Shown here piece by piece: positions 45,441-53,985 of a stretch of DNA of 64,000 nucleotides. This stretch comes from Caulobacterales bacterium (GTDB lineage Bacteria > Pseudomonadota > Alphaproteobacteria > Caulobacterales > Caulobacteraceae), in assembly GCA_016183935.1 (NCBI GenBank), contig JACPDR010000027.1, forward strand, positions 1 through 64,000. The letters are read 5' to 3'. The notes under the pieces were generated by a model that was given only the letters and a program-made list of their open reading frames with translations, had not been told where the DNA came from and made no database searches. Made by a program: the position numbers and the translations under genes. Each line of letters starts with the position of its first letter. Within the stretch, counting starts at the first letter, position 1.

Positions 45441-48400
45441 TGGACGCCGTCACGCCGAAACGCACCGATCAGGAACTGGGCGGGGCGCCGGAGGGGCTGG
45501 ACGCCCTGACCGTGGCCGGGCGGCTGCGCGCCGACGGCGGCGTCGGCGCCTTCGTGGCCCGCGACTACGCACGCATGGGCGAGTTCGTGCAGGCCTTCCG
45601 CTTCTTCGCGAACGACATTGAAGTAGTGGAGTTTCCGGCATGGGACTGCCTGCCCTACGACCGGCTGAGTCCGACCTCGTCAGTGTCGGCCGAGCGGATG
45701 GCGGCCCTGACCCGGCTGGCCCAGCGCGAGCCGGGCGATCGCCGCCCGCTGCTGGTGGTCACGACCGTCAGCGCGGCGATGCAGCGGACGCCGCCGCGCG
45801 AGGTGACCTGCGGAGCCGGGTTCGCGACCACGGTCGGGCTCGACCTCGATACGGCGGCGCTGGAGCGGTATTTCGCCGCCAACGGCTATATGCGCGCCTC
45901 GACGGTGTCGGAGCGGGGCGAGTTCGCCGTGCGCGGCGGGGTGATCGACGTCTTCCCGCCCGGCTTCGAGGAGCCGGTGCGCCTGGACATGTTCGGCTCG
46001 GAGCTGGAGTCGATCCGCACCTTCGATCCGGCCACCCAGAGGTCGACGGGGCAGCTCCGCGACGTCTCACTGGCGCCGGTGTCGGAGGCCCTGCTGGACC
46101 CGGACAGCATCTCGCGCTTCCGCACCGGCTATCTGGAGCTGTTCGGGGCGCCCGGCGAGGACGCCCTGTATTCGGCCATCAGCGAAGGCGCGCGGCGGCA
46201 GGGCATGGAGCACTGGCTGCCGCTGCTCTACGCGCGGCTGGAGACGCTGTTCGACTACCTGCCGGACGACGCGCGGCTTTTCCTCGACAACCAGGTCGAG
46301 GCGGCGCGGGCCGAGCGCTGGACGCTGACGAAGGACGCCTATGACGCCCGGCGCGATGCGGCCATGGGCAAGGGCGGGGCGGCCTATCGCGCCTTGCCGC
46401 CCGAGCGGCTGTACCTGCCGGAGAACGACTGGAACAGCGCGCTGGCGGGCCGCTGGGTGCGGCGGCTGTCGCCGTTCAGCGGCCAAAGTCCGCAAGAGGG
46501 GGGCGAGGACGCCGGCGGCCGGCTGGGGCGCAGCTTCGCGGCCGAACGGGCCCAGGACAGCGTCAATCTGTTCGAGGCGGTGGCGCGGCACGCCGAAGCC
46601 GTGAAGGCGGCCGGCAAGCGGGTGCTGTTCGCCTCGTGGACCGAGGGCTCGTCCGAGCGGCTGGCCTCGATGCTGGCCGACCACGGGCTGGAGCATGTGG
46701 TGGCGGTGCGCGACTGGGCGGATGTCCAGAAGGCGCCGAAGGACATCTACCTGCGCGGCGTTCTGCCGGTCGAGCACGGGTTCGAGACGGCGGACATCGC
46801 CGTCATCTCAGAGACCGACATGCTGGGCGACCGGCTGGCGCGGCCGAAGAAGAAGCGGCGGGCGTCCAACTTCCTCGCCGAGGCCTCGGCCCTGACGACC
46901 GGCGACCTGGTGGTCCACCTCGATCACGGCATCGGCCGCTACGAGGGGCTGAAGACGCTGGAGATCCAGGAGGCCCCGCACGACTGCCTCGAACTGCTCT
47001 ACGCGGGGGAGAGCAAGCTGTATCTGCCGGTCGAGAACATCGATCTGCTGACCCGCTACGGCACGGACGCCGACGGGGTGCAGCTGGACCGGCTGGGCGG
47101 CGCGGGCTGGCAGGCGCGCAAGGCCAAGGCCAAGGCCCGCCTGCGCGACATGGCCGAGGGGCTGATCGCACTGGCGGCCAAGCGGTCGCTGCGGACCTCC
47201 GAGGCGATCACGCCGCCGCAGGGACTGTTCGACGAATTCTGCGCCCGCTTCCCCTACGAGGAGACCGACGACCAGCTGGCGGCCATCGGCGACGTGCTGG
47301 AGGACCTCGGCAAGGGCACGCCGATGGACCGGCTGATCTGCGGCGACGTCGGCTTCGGCAAGACCGAGGTGGCGCTGCGGGCGGCCTTCGTAGTGGCCAT
47401 GACGGGCCAGCAGGTCGCCGTCGTCTGCCCGACGACCCTGCTGGCGCGGCAGCATTTCAAGACCTTCAGCGAGCGCTTCGCCGGCTGGCCGATCAAGGTG
47501 CGGCACCTGTCGCGAATGGTGACGGCGAGGGAGGCGGCGGAGACCCGGGCGGGGCTGAAGGACGGCTCGTTCGAAATCGTCGTCGGCACCCATGCGGTGC
47601 TGAGCGAACAGGTCGGGTTCAAGGACCTCGGCCTGGTGATCGTCGACGAGGAGCAGCACTTCGGGGTCAAGCACAAGGAGAAGCTGAAGTCCTTGCGCGC
47701 CGACGTGCACCTGCTGACGCTGACGGCGACGCCGATCCCGCGGACGCTGCAAATGGCGCTGTCGGGCATTCGCGAGATGTCGATCATCGCCACGCCGCCG
47801 GTCGACCGGCTGGCGGTGCGGACCTATGTCACGCCATGGGACCCGGTGCTGGTCCGCGAGGCCCTGCTGCGCGAGAAATACCGCGGCGGACAGGCCTACT
47901 ACGTCGTGCCGCGGCTCAGCGACCTGCCGGACATCGAGCAGTTCCTTCGCGAGAAGGTCCCCGAGATCAAATTCGTGGTCGGCCACGGCCAGATGTCGCC
48001 GACCCAGCTGGAAGACGTGATGAGCGCCTTCTATGACGGCAGCTACGACCTGCTGCTGTCGACCACCATCGTCGAGAGCGGTCTGGACGTGCCGACGGCC
48101 AACACCCTGATCGTGCACAAGGCCGACATGTTCGGCCTGGCCCAGCTGCACCAGATCCGAGGCCGGATCGGCCGGGCCAAGGCCCGGGCCTTCGCCTATC
48201 TGACCACGCCGCCGAACAAGCCGATGAGCCTGTCGTCCGAGCGGCGGCTGCAGGTGCTGCAATCGCTGGACAACCTGGGCGCCGGCTTCCAGTTGGCCAG
48301 CCACGACCTGGATCAACGCGGCGGCGGCAACCTGCTGGGCGACGAGCAGTCGGGCCATATCCGCGAGGTCGGCGTCGAGCTGTACCAGCAGATGCTGGAG

Positions 48401-48910
48401 GACGCCGTGGCCGAGCTGCGTCAGGCGGGCGAGGGCGCCGGCGTCGTCGACCGCGGTTGGTCGCCGGCCATCAATGTCGGCGCGGCGGTGCTGATACCGG
48501 AAGAGTATGTGCCCGACCTGAACGTGCGGCTGAGCCTGTACCGCCGCCTGTCGGACGCCGAGAATTCAGAGACGCGTGAAGCGCTGGCCGCCGAACTGAT
48601 CGACCGGTTCGGGCCGCTGCCGGACGAGGCCAAACAGCTGCTGCGCATCGTGGGCATCAAGGCCAACTGCAAGACCGCCTGTATCGAGCGCATCGACATC
48701 GGGCCCAAGGGCGCCGTGCTGACCCTGCGCAACAACGAGTTCCCCAATCCGATGGGGCTGGTCGGGCTGATCCAGAAGAACCACGCCTTCTGGAAGATCC
48801 GGCCGGACCAGAAGATCGTGGTCAAGGGCGATTGGGACACGCCGGAAGACCGGTTGAAGGTCGCCGAGCGCATCACCGCCGACCTGGCGCGGGTGGCGGG
48901 AGCGGGCTGA
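45440..48910 (+). CDS. mfd: Transcription-repair coupling factor Mfd
   Basis: 1156 residues. Mfd displaces stalled RNA polymerase and recruits UvrA. The N-terminal UvrB-like module includes VVEFPAWDCLPYDRLSPTSSV and GEFAVRGGVIDVFPPG. The RNA-polymerase-interaction region has GDLVVHLDHGIGRYEGL and NIDLLTRYG. The RecG-like motor has Walker A CGDVGFGKTEVALRAAF, VDEEQHFGVKHKE, TLTATPIPRTLQM and STTIVESGLDVP. A C-terminal D7 domain follows. Length is normal. Confidence 0.97.
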   Translation: MDAVTPKRTDQELGGAPEGLDALTVAGRLRADGGVGAFVARDYARMGEFVQAFRFFANDIEVVEFPAWDCLPYDRLSPTSSVSAERMAALTRLAQREPGDRRPLLVVTTVSAAMQRTPPREVTCGAGFATTVGLDLDTAALERYFAANGYMRASTVSERGEFAVRGGVIDVFPPGFEEPVRLDMFGSELESIRTFDPATQRSTGQLRDVSLAPVSEALLDPDSISRFRTGYLELFGAPGEDALYSAISEGARRQGMEHWLPLLYARLETLFDYLPDDARLFLDNQVEAARAERWTLTKDAYDARRDAAMGKGGAAYRALPPERLYLPENDWNSALAGRWVRRLSPFSGQSPQEGGEDAGGRLGRSFAAERAQDSVNLFEAVARHAEAVKAAGKRVLFASWTEGSSERLASMLADHGLEHVVAVRDWADVQKAPKDIYLRGVLPVEHGFETADIAVISETDMLGDRLARPKKKRRASNFLAEASALTTGDLVVHLDHGIGRYEGLKTLEIQEAPHDCLELLYAGESKLYLPVENIDLLTRYGTDADGVQLDRLGGAGWQARKAKAKARLRDMAEGLIALAAKRSLRTSEAITPPQGLFDEFCARFPYEETDDQLAAIGDVLEDLGKGTPMDRLICGDVGFGKTEVALRAAFVVAMTGQQVAVVCPTTLLARQHFKTFSERFAGWPIKVRHLSRMVTAREAAETRAGLKDGSFEIVVGTHAVLSEQVGFKDLGLVIVDEEQHFGVKHKEKLKSLRADVHLLTLTATPIPRTLQMALSGIREMSIIATPPVDRLAVRTYVTPWDPVLVREALLREKYRGGQAYYVVPRLSDLPDIEQFLREKVPEIKFVVGHGQMSPTQLEDVMSAFYDGSYDLLLSTTIVESGLDVPTANTLIVHKADMFGLAQLHQIRGRIGRAKARAFAYLTTPPNKPMSLSSERRLQVLQSLDNLGAGFQLASHDLDQRGGGNLLGDEQSGHIREVGVELYQQMLEDAVAELRQAGEGAGVVDRGWSPAINVGAAVLIPEEYVPDLNVRLSLYRRLSDAENSETREALAAELIDRFGPLPDEAKQLLRIVGIKANCKTACIERIDIGPKGAVLTLRNNEFPNPMGLVGLIQKNHAFWKIRPDQKIVVKGDWDTPEDRLKVAERITADLARVAGAG

Positions 48911-48911
48911 G

Positions 48912-49400
48912 ATGGAGATACGGGAGGCGACGGAGGCCGACTGGCCTGCGATCTGGCCGATCGTGGAAGCCGTCGTGCGCGCGGGCGAGACCTATACCTA
49001 TCCGCGCGACATGGACCCGACATTTGGGCGGACGCTGTGGATGCAGCCGCCGCCGGGGGTGACGCTGGTGGCGGTCGATGAGGGCGGCCGCGTGCTCGGG
49101 ACCGCCAAGACCGGTCCGAACCACATGGGGCCCGGCGCGCATGTGGCCACGGCCAGCTTCATGGTCGCGACGGAGGCGCGGGGGCAGGGCGTGGGCCGGG
49201 CGCTCGGCGAGGCCGTGATCGCCCGCGCGACAGCCGATGGCTACCGCGCCATGCAGTTCAACGCCGTGGTCGAGGCCAACCGTTCCGCCGTCCGACTGTG
49301 GCAGGCGCTGGGCTTCAGGATCATCGGCACGACGCCCGAGGCGTTCGACCACCCCCGCGAGGGGTTGGTCGGCCTGCACATCATGCACCGGCGGCTTTGA
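48912..49400 (+). CDS. GNAT-family acetyltransferase
   Basis: 162 residues. N-acetyltransferase fold: IREATEADWPAIWPIVEAVVRAGETYTYP, the acetyl-CoA motif VATEARGQGVGRALGEAVI, and the C-terminal NRSAVRLWQALGFRIIGTTPEAFDHP. The YTYP segment near the N-terminus is seen in one common GNAT subfamily of proteobacteria. Substrate unknown. It starts one base after mfd. Confidence 0.88.
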   Translation: MEIREATEADWPAIWPIVEAVVRAGETYTYPRDMDPTFGRTLWMQPPPGVTLVAVDEGGRVLGTAKTGPNHMGPGAHVATASFMVATEARGQGVGRALGEAVIARATADGYRAMQFNAVVEANRSAVRLWQALGFRIIGTTPEAFDHPREGLVGLHIMHRRL

Positions 49401-49404
49401 CGGC

Positions 49405-50148
49405 CTAGCTGGCGTGCGGCTCGGCGTTGTCGAAGCGGGCGTCCCACCAGCCCTTCCAGCGGGCTTCCAGATCGACGAAGGCCGCGCCGGACAGGCCGTA
49501 GGTGGTCAGGGTCAGCATGGTCGAGCCGCGCGGGCGCTTGTCCTCCCTGGGCGGGCTGTCCACCACCACCAGCAGGCCGTCGCCCCAGGCGTCGACGGTC
49601 ACGCCGATCTGATGGCGCGCGGTGAACCAGACCTGGCCCGAGGCGTCCGCGTCGGGTCCGAGCGGCATCGACCACGGTTCGCCCGGGGCCGGGGCGGCGT
49701 CGAGGCCCAGCAGCGACCGGCCCAGTTGATCGGCGTGCGGCGGACCCGAGAAGAACAGCGTGCGGCGCGTCTGGCCGGGGTGGCGGGCGAAGGCGAAGGC
49801 CAGTTGATGGGTGAAGGAAATCCAGCCCTCGACCATGCCGTCGAAGACGTCGGTCCACTCGCCGGCGGGGGCTGAGCGGACCACGCGGACCACGCTGGAA
49901 TCGCCACGCGCCTCGACCTCGTAGCGGTCGTTGACGCCGACGAAGGTGACGGTCCGGGTCGCCTCGTCCGCCTCGGCGTGGGTGATGAAGATGAAGTCGA
50001 TCTCGTCCTTCAGGCCGTCGGTCTCCCAGCCGAACCAGTTGCTGATCTGCCGAGGATCGCGCAGGGCGGCCCAGACCGCGTCGGCGGGGGCGGGCACGGT
50101 GACCTCGACGAGGACGTGGTCTTCCATGGGCTTGGCGGATTCGGTCAT
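49405..50148 (-). CDS. SRPBCC-domain protein
   Basis: 247 residues. START-like domain at the N-terminus: VEVTVPAPADAVWAALRDPRQISNWFGWE, then VTFVGVNDRYEVEARG and GWISFTHQLAFAF. Residues 150-247 are a second part with DAWGDGLLVVVDSPP and TLTTYGLSG that I do not recognise. It follows the HTH gene on the same strand by 4 bases; together they look like the ArsR-SRPBCC pair at 41914-42704. Confidence 0.82.
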   Translation of the reverse strand: MTESAKPMEDHVLVEVTVPAPADAVWAALRDPRQISNWFGWETDGLKDEIDFIFITHAEADEATRTVTFVGVNDRYEVEARGDSSVVRVVRSAPAGEWTDVFDGMVEGWISFTHQLAFAFARHPGQTRRTLFFSGPPHADQLGRSLLGLDAAPAPGEPWSMPLGPDADASGQVWFTARHQIGVTVDAWGDGLLVVVDSPPREDKRPRGSTMLTLTTYGLSGAAFVDLEARWKGWWDARFDNAEPHAS

Positions 50149-50152
50149 GGGT

Positions 50153-50749
50153 TCAGTTCCTGGCGGACGAGGGCTTGCGAACCGCCGGGTAGGCGGCGGC
50201 GGTGAGGCGGTAGCGGCGTCCCGCGGGCGCGGCGTATCTGCGGGCCAGCGCGGTGACGGCGGCGCTGACCTCTTCGGTGAAGGCGTCGAAATCCGCTGGC
50301 GTGGCGAAGCTCACGTCGGCCTCGACCGTCAGGGTCAGCAGACGCGACCCTTCGGCGGCGGCGTCCTGACGCATCCGGGCGACGTCGCGGACGATGGTCG
50401 AAGCGGTCGAGATCAGGTGGTCGGCGGCGTGACGATCCTGGGCCTCGATCGCATCCGGATCGGGCGGAGCCTGCATCAGGGCCGGGTCGAGGACATAATC
50501 CCGGGCGGCGACGAACAGGCGTTCGGTGAAGCCGCGCTTGCGTCGCTCGCCCGCGGGCTGGACCAGACCGGCGGCTTCGAGGGCGCGCAGATGATAGCCG
50601 ATCTTCTGGCGCGGCATATCGAGCCGTTCGGCCAGTCCCGCCGCCGAAGCCGGGTCTCCGAGGGCGTTCAGGATGCGGCGACGGATGGGCGCCAGCGCCA
50701 GAAGGGCGGTGTCGAGATCGTCAAGCAGGGCTGGGGGTCGGGCCGTCAT
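50153..50749 (-). CDS. ArsR/PadR-like HTH regulator
   Basis: 198 residues. Winged helix in residues about 15-75: LALAPIRRRILNALGDPASAAGLAERLDMPRQKIGYHLRALEAAGLVQPAGERRKRGF. The remaining 120 residues are a helical effector or dimer region, longer than a plain ArsR. The gene is autonomous: popA ends 42 bases upstream, and a dyad overlapping a TTGACA lies in that gap. Confidence 0.82.
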   Translation of the reverse strand: MTARPPALLDDLDTALLALAPIRRRILNALGDPASAAGLAERLDMPRQKIGYHLRALEAAGLVQPAGERRKRGFTERLFVAARDYVLDPALMQAPPDPDAIEAQDRHAADHLISTASTIVRDVARMRQDAAAEGSRLLTLTVEADVSFATPADFDAFTEEVSAAVTALARRYAAPAGRRYRLTAAAYPAVRKPSSARN

Positions 50750-50767
50750 GGCTCCAAACCTGCATTA

Positions 50768-50783
50768 GACAAATATAGTTGTC
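50768..50783. promoter_or_regulatory. Candidate operator/promoter of the HTH gene
   Basis: GACAA-ATATAG-TTGTC, a perfect 5-bp dyad with a 6-base centre in an AT-rich gap. On the minus strand the right arm forms TTGACA (50785-50780), a -35-like hexamer, so binding would block the promoter. No clear -10 was identified. Confidence 0.45.
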
Positions 50784-50791
50784 AAATCGGC

Positions 50792-52105
50792 CTAGGCGCG
50801 CGAGCCGACGTCCTTCGACGCGCGCTCGAGCACGGCGGCGGGCGGTTCTCCGGGCGCGACCTCGGCCACGCCCACCTCGAACTCGACGACGAAGGGCGAG
50901 CGGTCGGGGCCGGCGTCGAAGGCGGTGCAGCCGATGACGGCGGCGATGCGGTCGGCGGCGATGCGCGCGGACGGGCCCCGTGTCGCGGGCAGGGCGAGGG
51001 CGAAGACGTCGGGCGACAGCCGGGCGGCCGTGTCCTCTGTGCGGATCAGGCGCGAAACCATGGCCCCGATCTGGGGCAGGGCGCGGTCGAGCCAGCCGTC
51101 CTTGCGGGCCTCCGTCACGGCAGGGGTTTCCGAGACCCGGAGAACGACAACCGACAGGGGGCGTCGTCGCAGGCGCGCGCCATCGGCGATCCGGGCGAGG
51201 TGGCTGGCGAACAGTTCGGGCGTGAACAGGCCGGTGGCGGGATCGGTCAGGCCGGATCCGCGCGCGCTCTCCAGCGCTCGCCGGACGGCGACGTGGCGCC
51301 GGTGATGCCGGGCCAGGGCGACGATCCGCTCGGCGGTCTCGTCTTCCGGCGTATCGGCGGCGGCGACGTCGGCGAAGCCTCGGTTGTAGAGCTCCGACAG
51401 GTTTATTTCGCCGGAACCGCGCAGATAGAGCACCGCCGGAATGTGATAGAGGCGGGTGTTCCGCTTCATGCCCGAGGCGATCGACAGGGCCGGGGCGTGG
51501 TCCTCCGCCCCCCACAGCACGGCGGCGTCGAACGGCCGCTCGTGCAGGTAATCGAAGGCGGTGTAGGGCGTCGGCGCGGCCACCACTTCGCAACCGCGGG
51601 CGACCAGGGCGTTGGACAGGGCCAGGAAGTGGCGGTCGGGCTTGCCGGCGGCCAGCACTCGCAGGGGGCTGGCGTCGGCGTCGGCGAGGGGCAGGGGCTC
51701 GCCCCGGGCGGCGAAGGTGGCCTCGCGCAGGCTCACCTCTTCCTCGGCGATGGCCGAGCGGACGAGATTCTCGAGCCGAAGGGCCGCTTGGGCGGCGTGT
51801 GGCGGGCTCGACATGGCGATGTCGGCGACCCCGGGGGGCCAATCCACCGCTTCGGGGCCGATGGCCATGACCGGGAGGCAGCGTGGCGAAACGGTCTGGC
51901 GCAGGGCGGTGACGCCATCGGCCGCATCCGGGATGCGCGTGTCCAGGATCACAGTCTCGAGCGGCCAGTCGATCAGGACCTGCACGGCGCCGGCCAGCGA
52001 CCGGGCGGTGACCGTGCGCCAGCCCAGCGCGTCCAGTCCCTGGCACAGGGAGCCGATCAGGTCGTCATCGGGGGCGACGACCAGAATACGCGGATCGGAA
52101 GTCAA
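50792..52105 (-). CDS. popA: PopA-like REC-REC-GGDEF c-di-GMP effector
   Basis: 437 residues with two receiver domains and a degenerate GGDEF domain. The first (about 1-120) has ILVVAPDDDL and the phospho-acceptor region VILDTRIP. The second (about 145-265) lacks a clear phospho-Asp and carries the PopA-like SGMKRNTRLYHIPAVLYL. In the GGDEF domain the I-site RTED (RxxD) is present and the A-site reads RLSPDVFALALP, so it should bind but not make c-di-GMP. Caulobacter PopA recruits RcdA and CtrA for ClpXP proteolysis at the cell pole. Confidence 0.88.
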   Translation of the reverse strand: MTSDPRILVVAPDDDLIGSLCQGLDALGWRTVTARSLAGAVQVLIDWPLETVILDTRIPDAADGVTALRQTVSPRCLPVMAIGPEAVDWPPGVADIAMSSPPHAAQAALRLENLVRSAIAEEEVSLREATFAARGEPLPLADADASPLRVLAAGKPDRHFLALSNALVARGCEVVAAPTPYTAFDYLHERPFDAAVLWGAEDHAPALSIASGMKRNTRLYHIPAVLYLRGSGEINLSELYNRGFADVAAADTPEDETAERIVALARHHRRHVAVRRALESARGSGLTDPATGLFTPELFASHLARIADGARLRRRPLSVVVLRVSETPAVTEARKDGWLDRALPQIGAMVSRLIRTEDTAARLSPDVFALALPATRGPSARIAADRIAAVIGCTAFDAGPDRSPFVVEFEVGVAEVAPGEPPAAVLERASKDVGSRA

Positions 52106-52262
52106 AGGCGGTGTCTCCAGCAGCCCCCCACCCGGGCTGCGCTCTCAAGCGGGCGGACCATAGCGAGGGTCGCCTTGGCGAGGCAACCTGGCGGGCCATC
52201 CTTTCCCCATCGTCGAATTAGGTTAAAGGAAAGCGGCATCGGGGGCGGGACAGGGTATCAGT

Positions 52263-53222
52263 TTGCAGGCCAGGGCGGATATCAAGGAAGCCGTGCGTTG
52301 GGCGACGCCCGCGTTGTGGGGGCGTCTGGCGGTCAGGGCGTTCGCGCGCAGCTGGGGCCGGGACGTCATGCTCTACACCGGCGGCGTGTCGTTCTTCGCC
52401 CTGCTGGCGGTGTTCCCCGCGATCGCGATCCTGATCGGTTTCTACAAGGCGGTCCTGTCGATCGGCCAGGTCAGCGAGCAGGCGGCGGCCCTGGCCGACG
52501 TCATGCCGCACGCCGCGCGCGCCATCTTCATGACCGAGATCGACCGGCTGGCCCACGCGTCGGCGCGGACCGTGTCCGCCCAGAGCGCCTTCGCCCTGAT
52601 CATCGGCGGATATGCGGCGCATAGGGGATTCAAAGCTCTGCTGGCCGGACTTAACCTGATCCATGACGAGACGGAGCCGCACGGCTTCCTCAAATTCAAC
52701 CTGCTGGCCTTCTTCGTGGCCCTGTTCGCCTTTGCCCTGTTCACCGTCGTGTCGGGCGCCGTCGTGACCTCGCGGCTGCTGGAGCATGCCGGGCCGGGCG
52801 CCGCGCCCAACGGCGTCGGCCAGGAGGTGGCGCTGGTCGGCCTCTGGCCGGCTCTCGGGCTGGGGGTGGGGCTGACCATGCTCTACCGCTACGCCATGTC
52901 CCACCGGGACCGGGTCGAGTGGTTCCCGGCCATCGTCGGCGGCGTGGTGGCGACGGTGATGTCGACCATCTCGTCCTGGCTGTGCGCCATCTATGTCGAG
53001 CAGATCGCGCCGTTGGGCGCGACCTACGGCTCGGTCGGCGCGATCGTCGTGCTGCTGATCTGGCTGTCGTGGAACGTCAACGCCATCTTCTACGGTGGGG
53101 CCTTCGCGACCGAGATGGAGATCGTCCAGCGGTCGAGGGGCGCGCCCGAGCTCGAGCCGGCCGATCCGCTGCCGGAGTCCGTGGTCAGTCTGTCGGAGCG
53201 ACGGGCGTCTCGACGTCGATAG
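52263..53222 (+). CDS. YihY/BrkB family membrane protein
   Basis: 319 residues from TTG 52263 (GTG 52293 is an alternative). About six transmembrane helices. Signals: DVMLYTGGVSFFALLAVFPAIAILIG, GLNLIHDETEPHGFLKFNLLAFFV, TMLYRYAMSHRDRVEWFPAIVGGVVATVM and APLGATYGSVGAIVVLLIWLSWNVNAIFYGG. The family was once called RNase BN, which is not supported; its role remains uncertain. The 3' end overlaps the convergent TusA-like gene by 38 bases. Confidence 0.92.
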   Translation: MQARADIKEAVRWATPALWGRLAVRAFARSWGRDVMLYTGGVSFFALLAVFPAIAILIGFYKAVLSIGQVSEQAAALADVMPHAARAIFMTEIDRLAHASARTVSAQSAFALIIGGYAAHRGFKALLAGLNLIHDETEPHGFLKFNLLAFFVALFAFALFTVVSGAVVTSRLLEHAGPGAAPNGVGQEVALVGLWPALGLGVGLTMLYRYAMSHRDRVEWFPAIVGGVVATVMSTISSWLCAIYVEQIAPLGATYGSVGAIVVLLIWLSWNVNAIFYGGAFATEMEIVQRSRGAPELEPADPLPESVVSLSERRASRRR

Positions 53223-53415
53223 CCAGGACGCCGTCGGTCTCGACGATCGAGATCACCCGGCCGCCGATTCCCGCCATCAGATGCGGCACGTCGATCCGGG
53301 CCATCGGATCGGTGGCGAGCAAGGTGAGGCGCGCGCCGGGGGCGGCGTCGCGCAGGGCCTTCTGCAGTTTGAGGCTGGGGGTCGGGCAGCGGTGGCCGCG
53401 GGCGTCGACGATCAT
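53185..53415 (-). CDS. TusA-family sulfur carrier-like protein
   Basis: 76 residues. DARGHRCPTPSLKLQKALRD contains the Cys-Pro-x-Pro active site of TusA/SirA proteins (Cys10). Such proteins relay persulfide sulfur to tRNA thiolation or molybdopterin. Specific partners cannot be read here. ATG overlaps the pncC stop (ATGA). Confidence 0.88.
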   Translation of the reverse strand: MIVDARGHRCPTPSLKLQKALRDAAPGARLTLLATDPMARIDVPHLMAGIGGRVISIVETDGVLAIDVETPVAPTD

Positions 53416-53903
53416 GCGCCGATCCGGTCCAGCAGCAGTTCCAGGGCGACGCGGACGCTGTCCGCCCTGACGGCCTCGCGGCCGATGTCGCCGAAACGGC
53501 GCTCAAGGTGGATCAGGCCGGCGGGACCGGCCGCCGCGAAATGCACCAGTCCGACCGGCTTGTCGACCGAACCGCCGCCCGGGCCGGCGATTCCGGTCAC
53601 GGCCACGGAAATCCGCGCCGGCGAACGGGCGAGGACGCCTTGCGCCATGGCGCGGGCGACCGGTTCGGACACCGCGCCATGGCGTTCGATCAGCTCCATC
53701 GGCACGCCCAGCAGATCGACCTTGGCGGCGTTGGAGTAGGTGACGAAGCCGCGCTCGACGACCGCCGAGGAGCCGGCGATGGCGGTCAGGGCCCCGGATA
53801 CCAGGCCGCCGGTGCAACTCTCGGCGGTGGCGATCGTCAGGCCGCGCGATGCGGCGGTCTCGACGACGGCGTGGGCGAGGATCTCGATATCGTCGGCAAA
53901 CAT
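53412..53903 (-). CDS. pncC: CinA C-terminal domain protein, nicotinamide-nucleotide amidohydrolase
   Basis: 163 residues starting MFADDIEIL. CinA_C fold: TIATAESCTGGLVSGALTAIAGSS, GFVTYSNAAKVDLLGVP, GAVSEPVARAMAQGVL and VAVTGIAGPGGGSVDKPVGLVHFA. It hydrolyses NMN to nicotinate mononucleotide. The CinA N-terminal domain is absent, as in many proteobacteria. Confidence 0.92.
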   Translation of the reverse strand: MFADDIEILAHAVVETAASRGLTIATAESCTGGLVSGALTAIAGSSAVVERGFVTYSNAAKVDLLGVPMELIERHGAVSEPVARAMAQGVLARSPARISVAVTGIAGPGGGSVDKPVGLVHFAAAGPAGLIHLERRFGDIGREAVRADSVRVALELLLDRIGA

Positions 53904-53985
53904 CAAACGGGGCCTTCCGAAGCGGCGGCGAGTCGGTCCAGGGTGGCGCGAAGCGCCCGGGGCGGCGCAAGCATACGGGGCGGGC

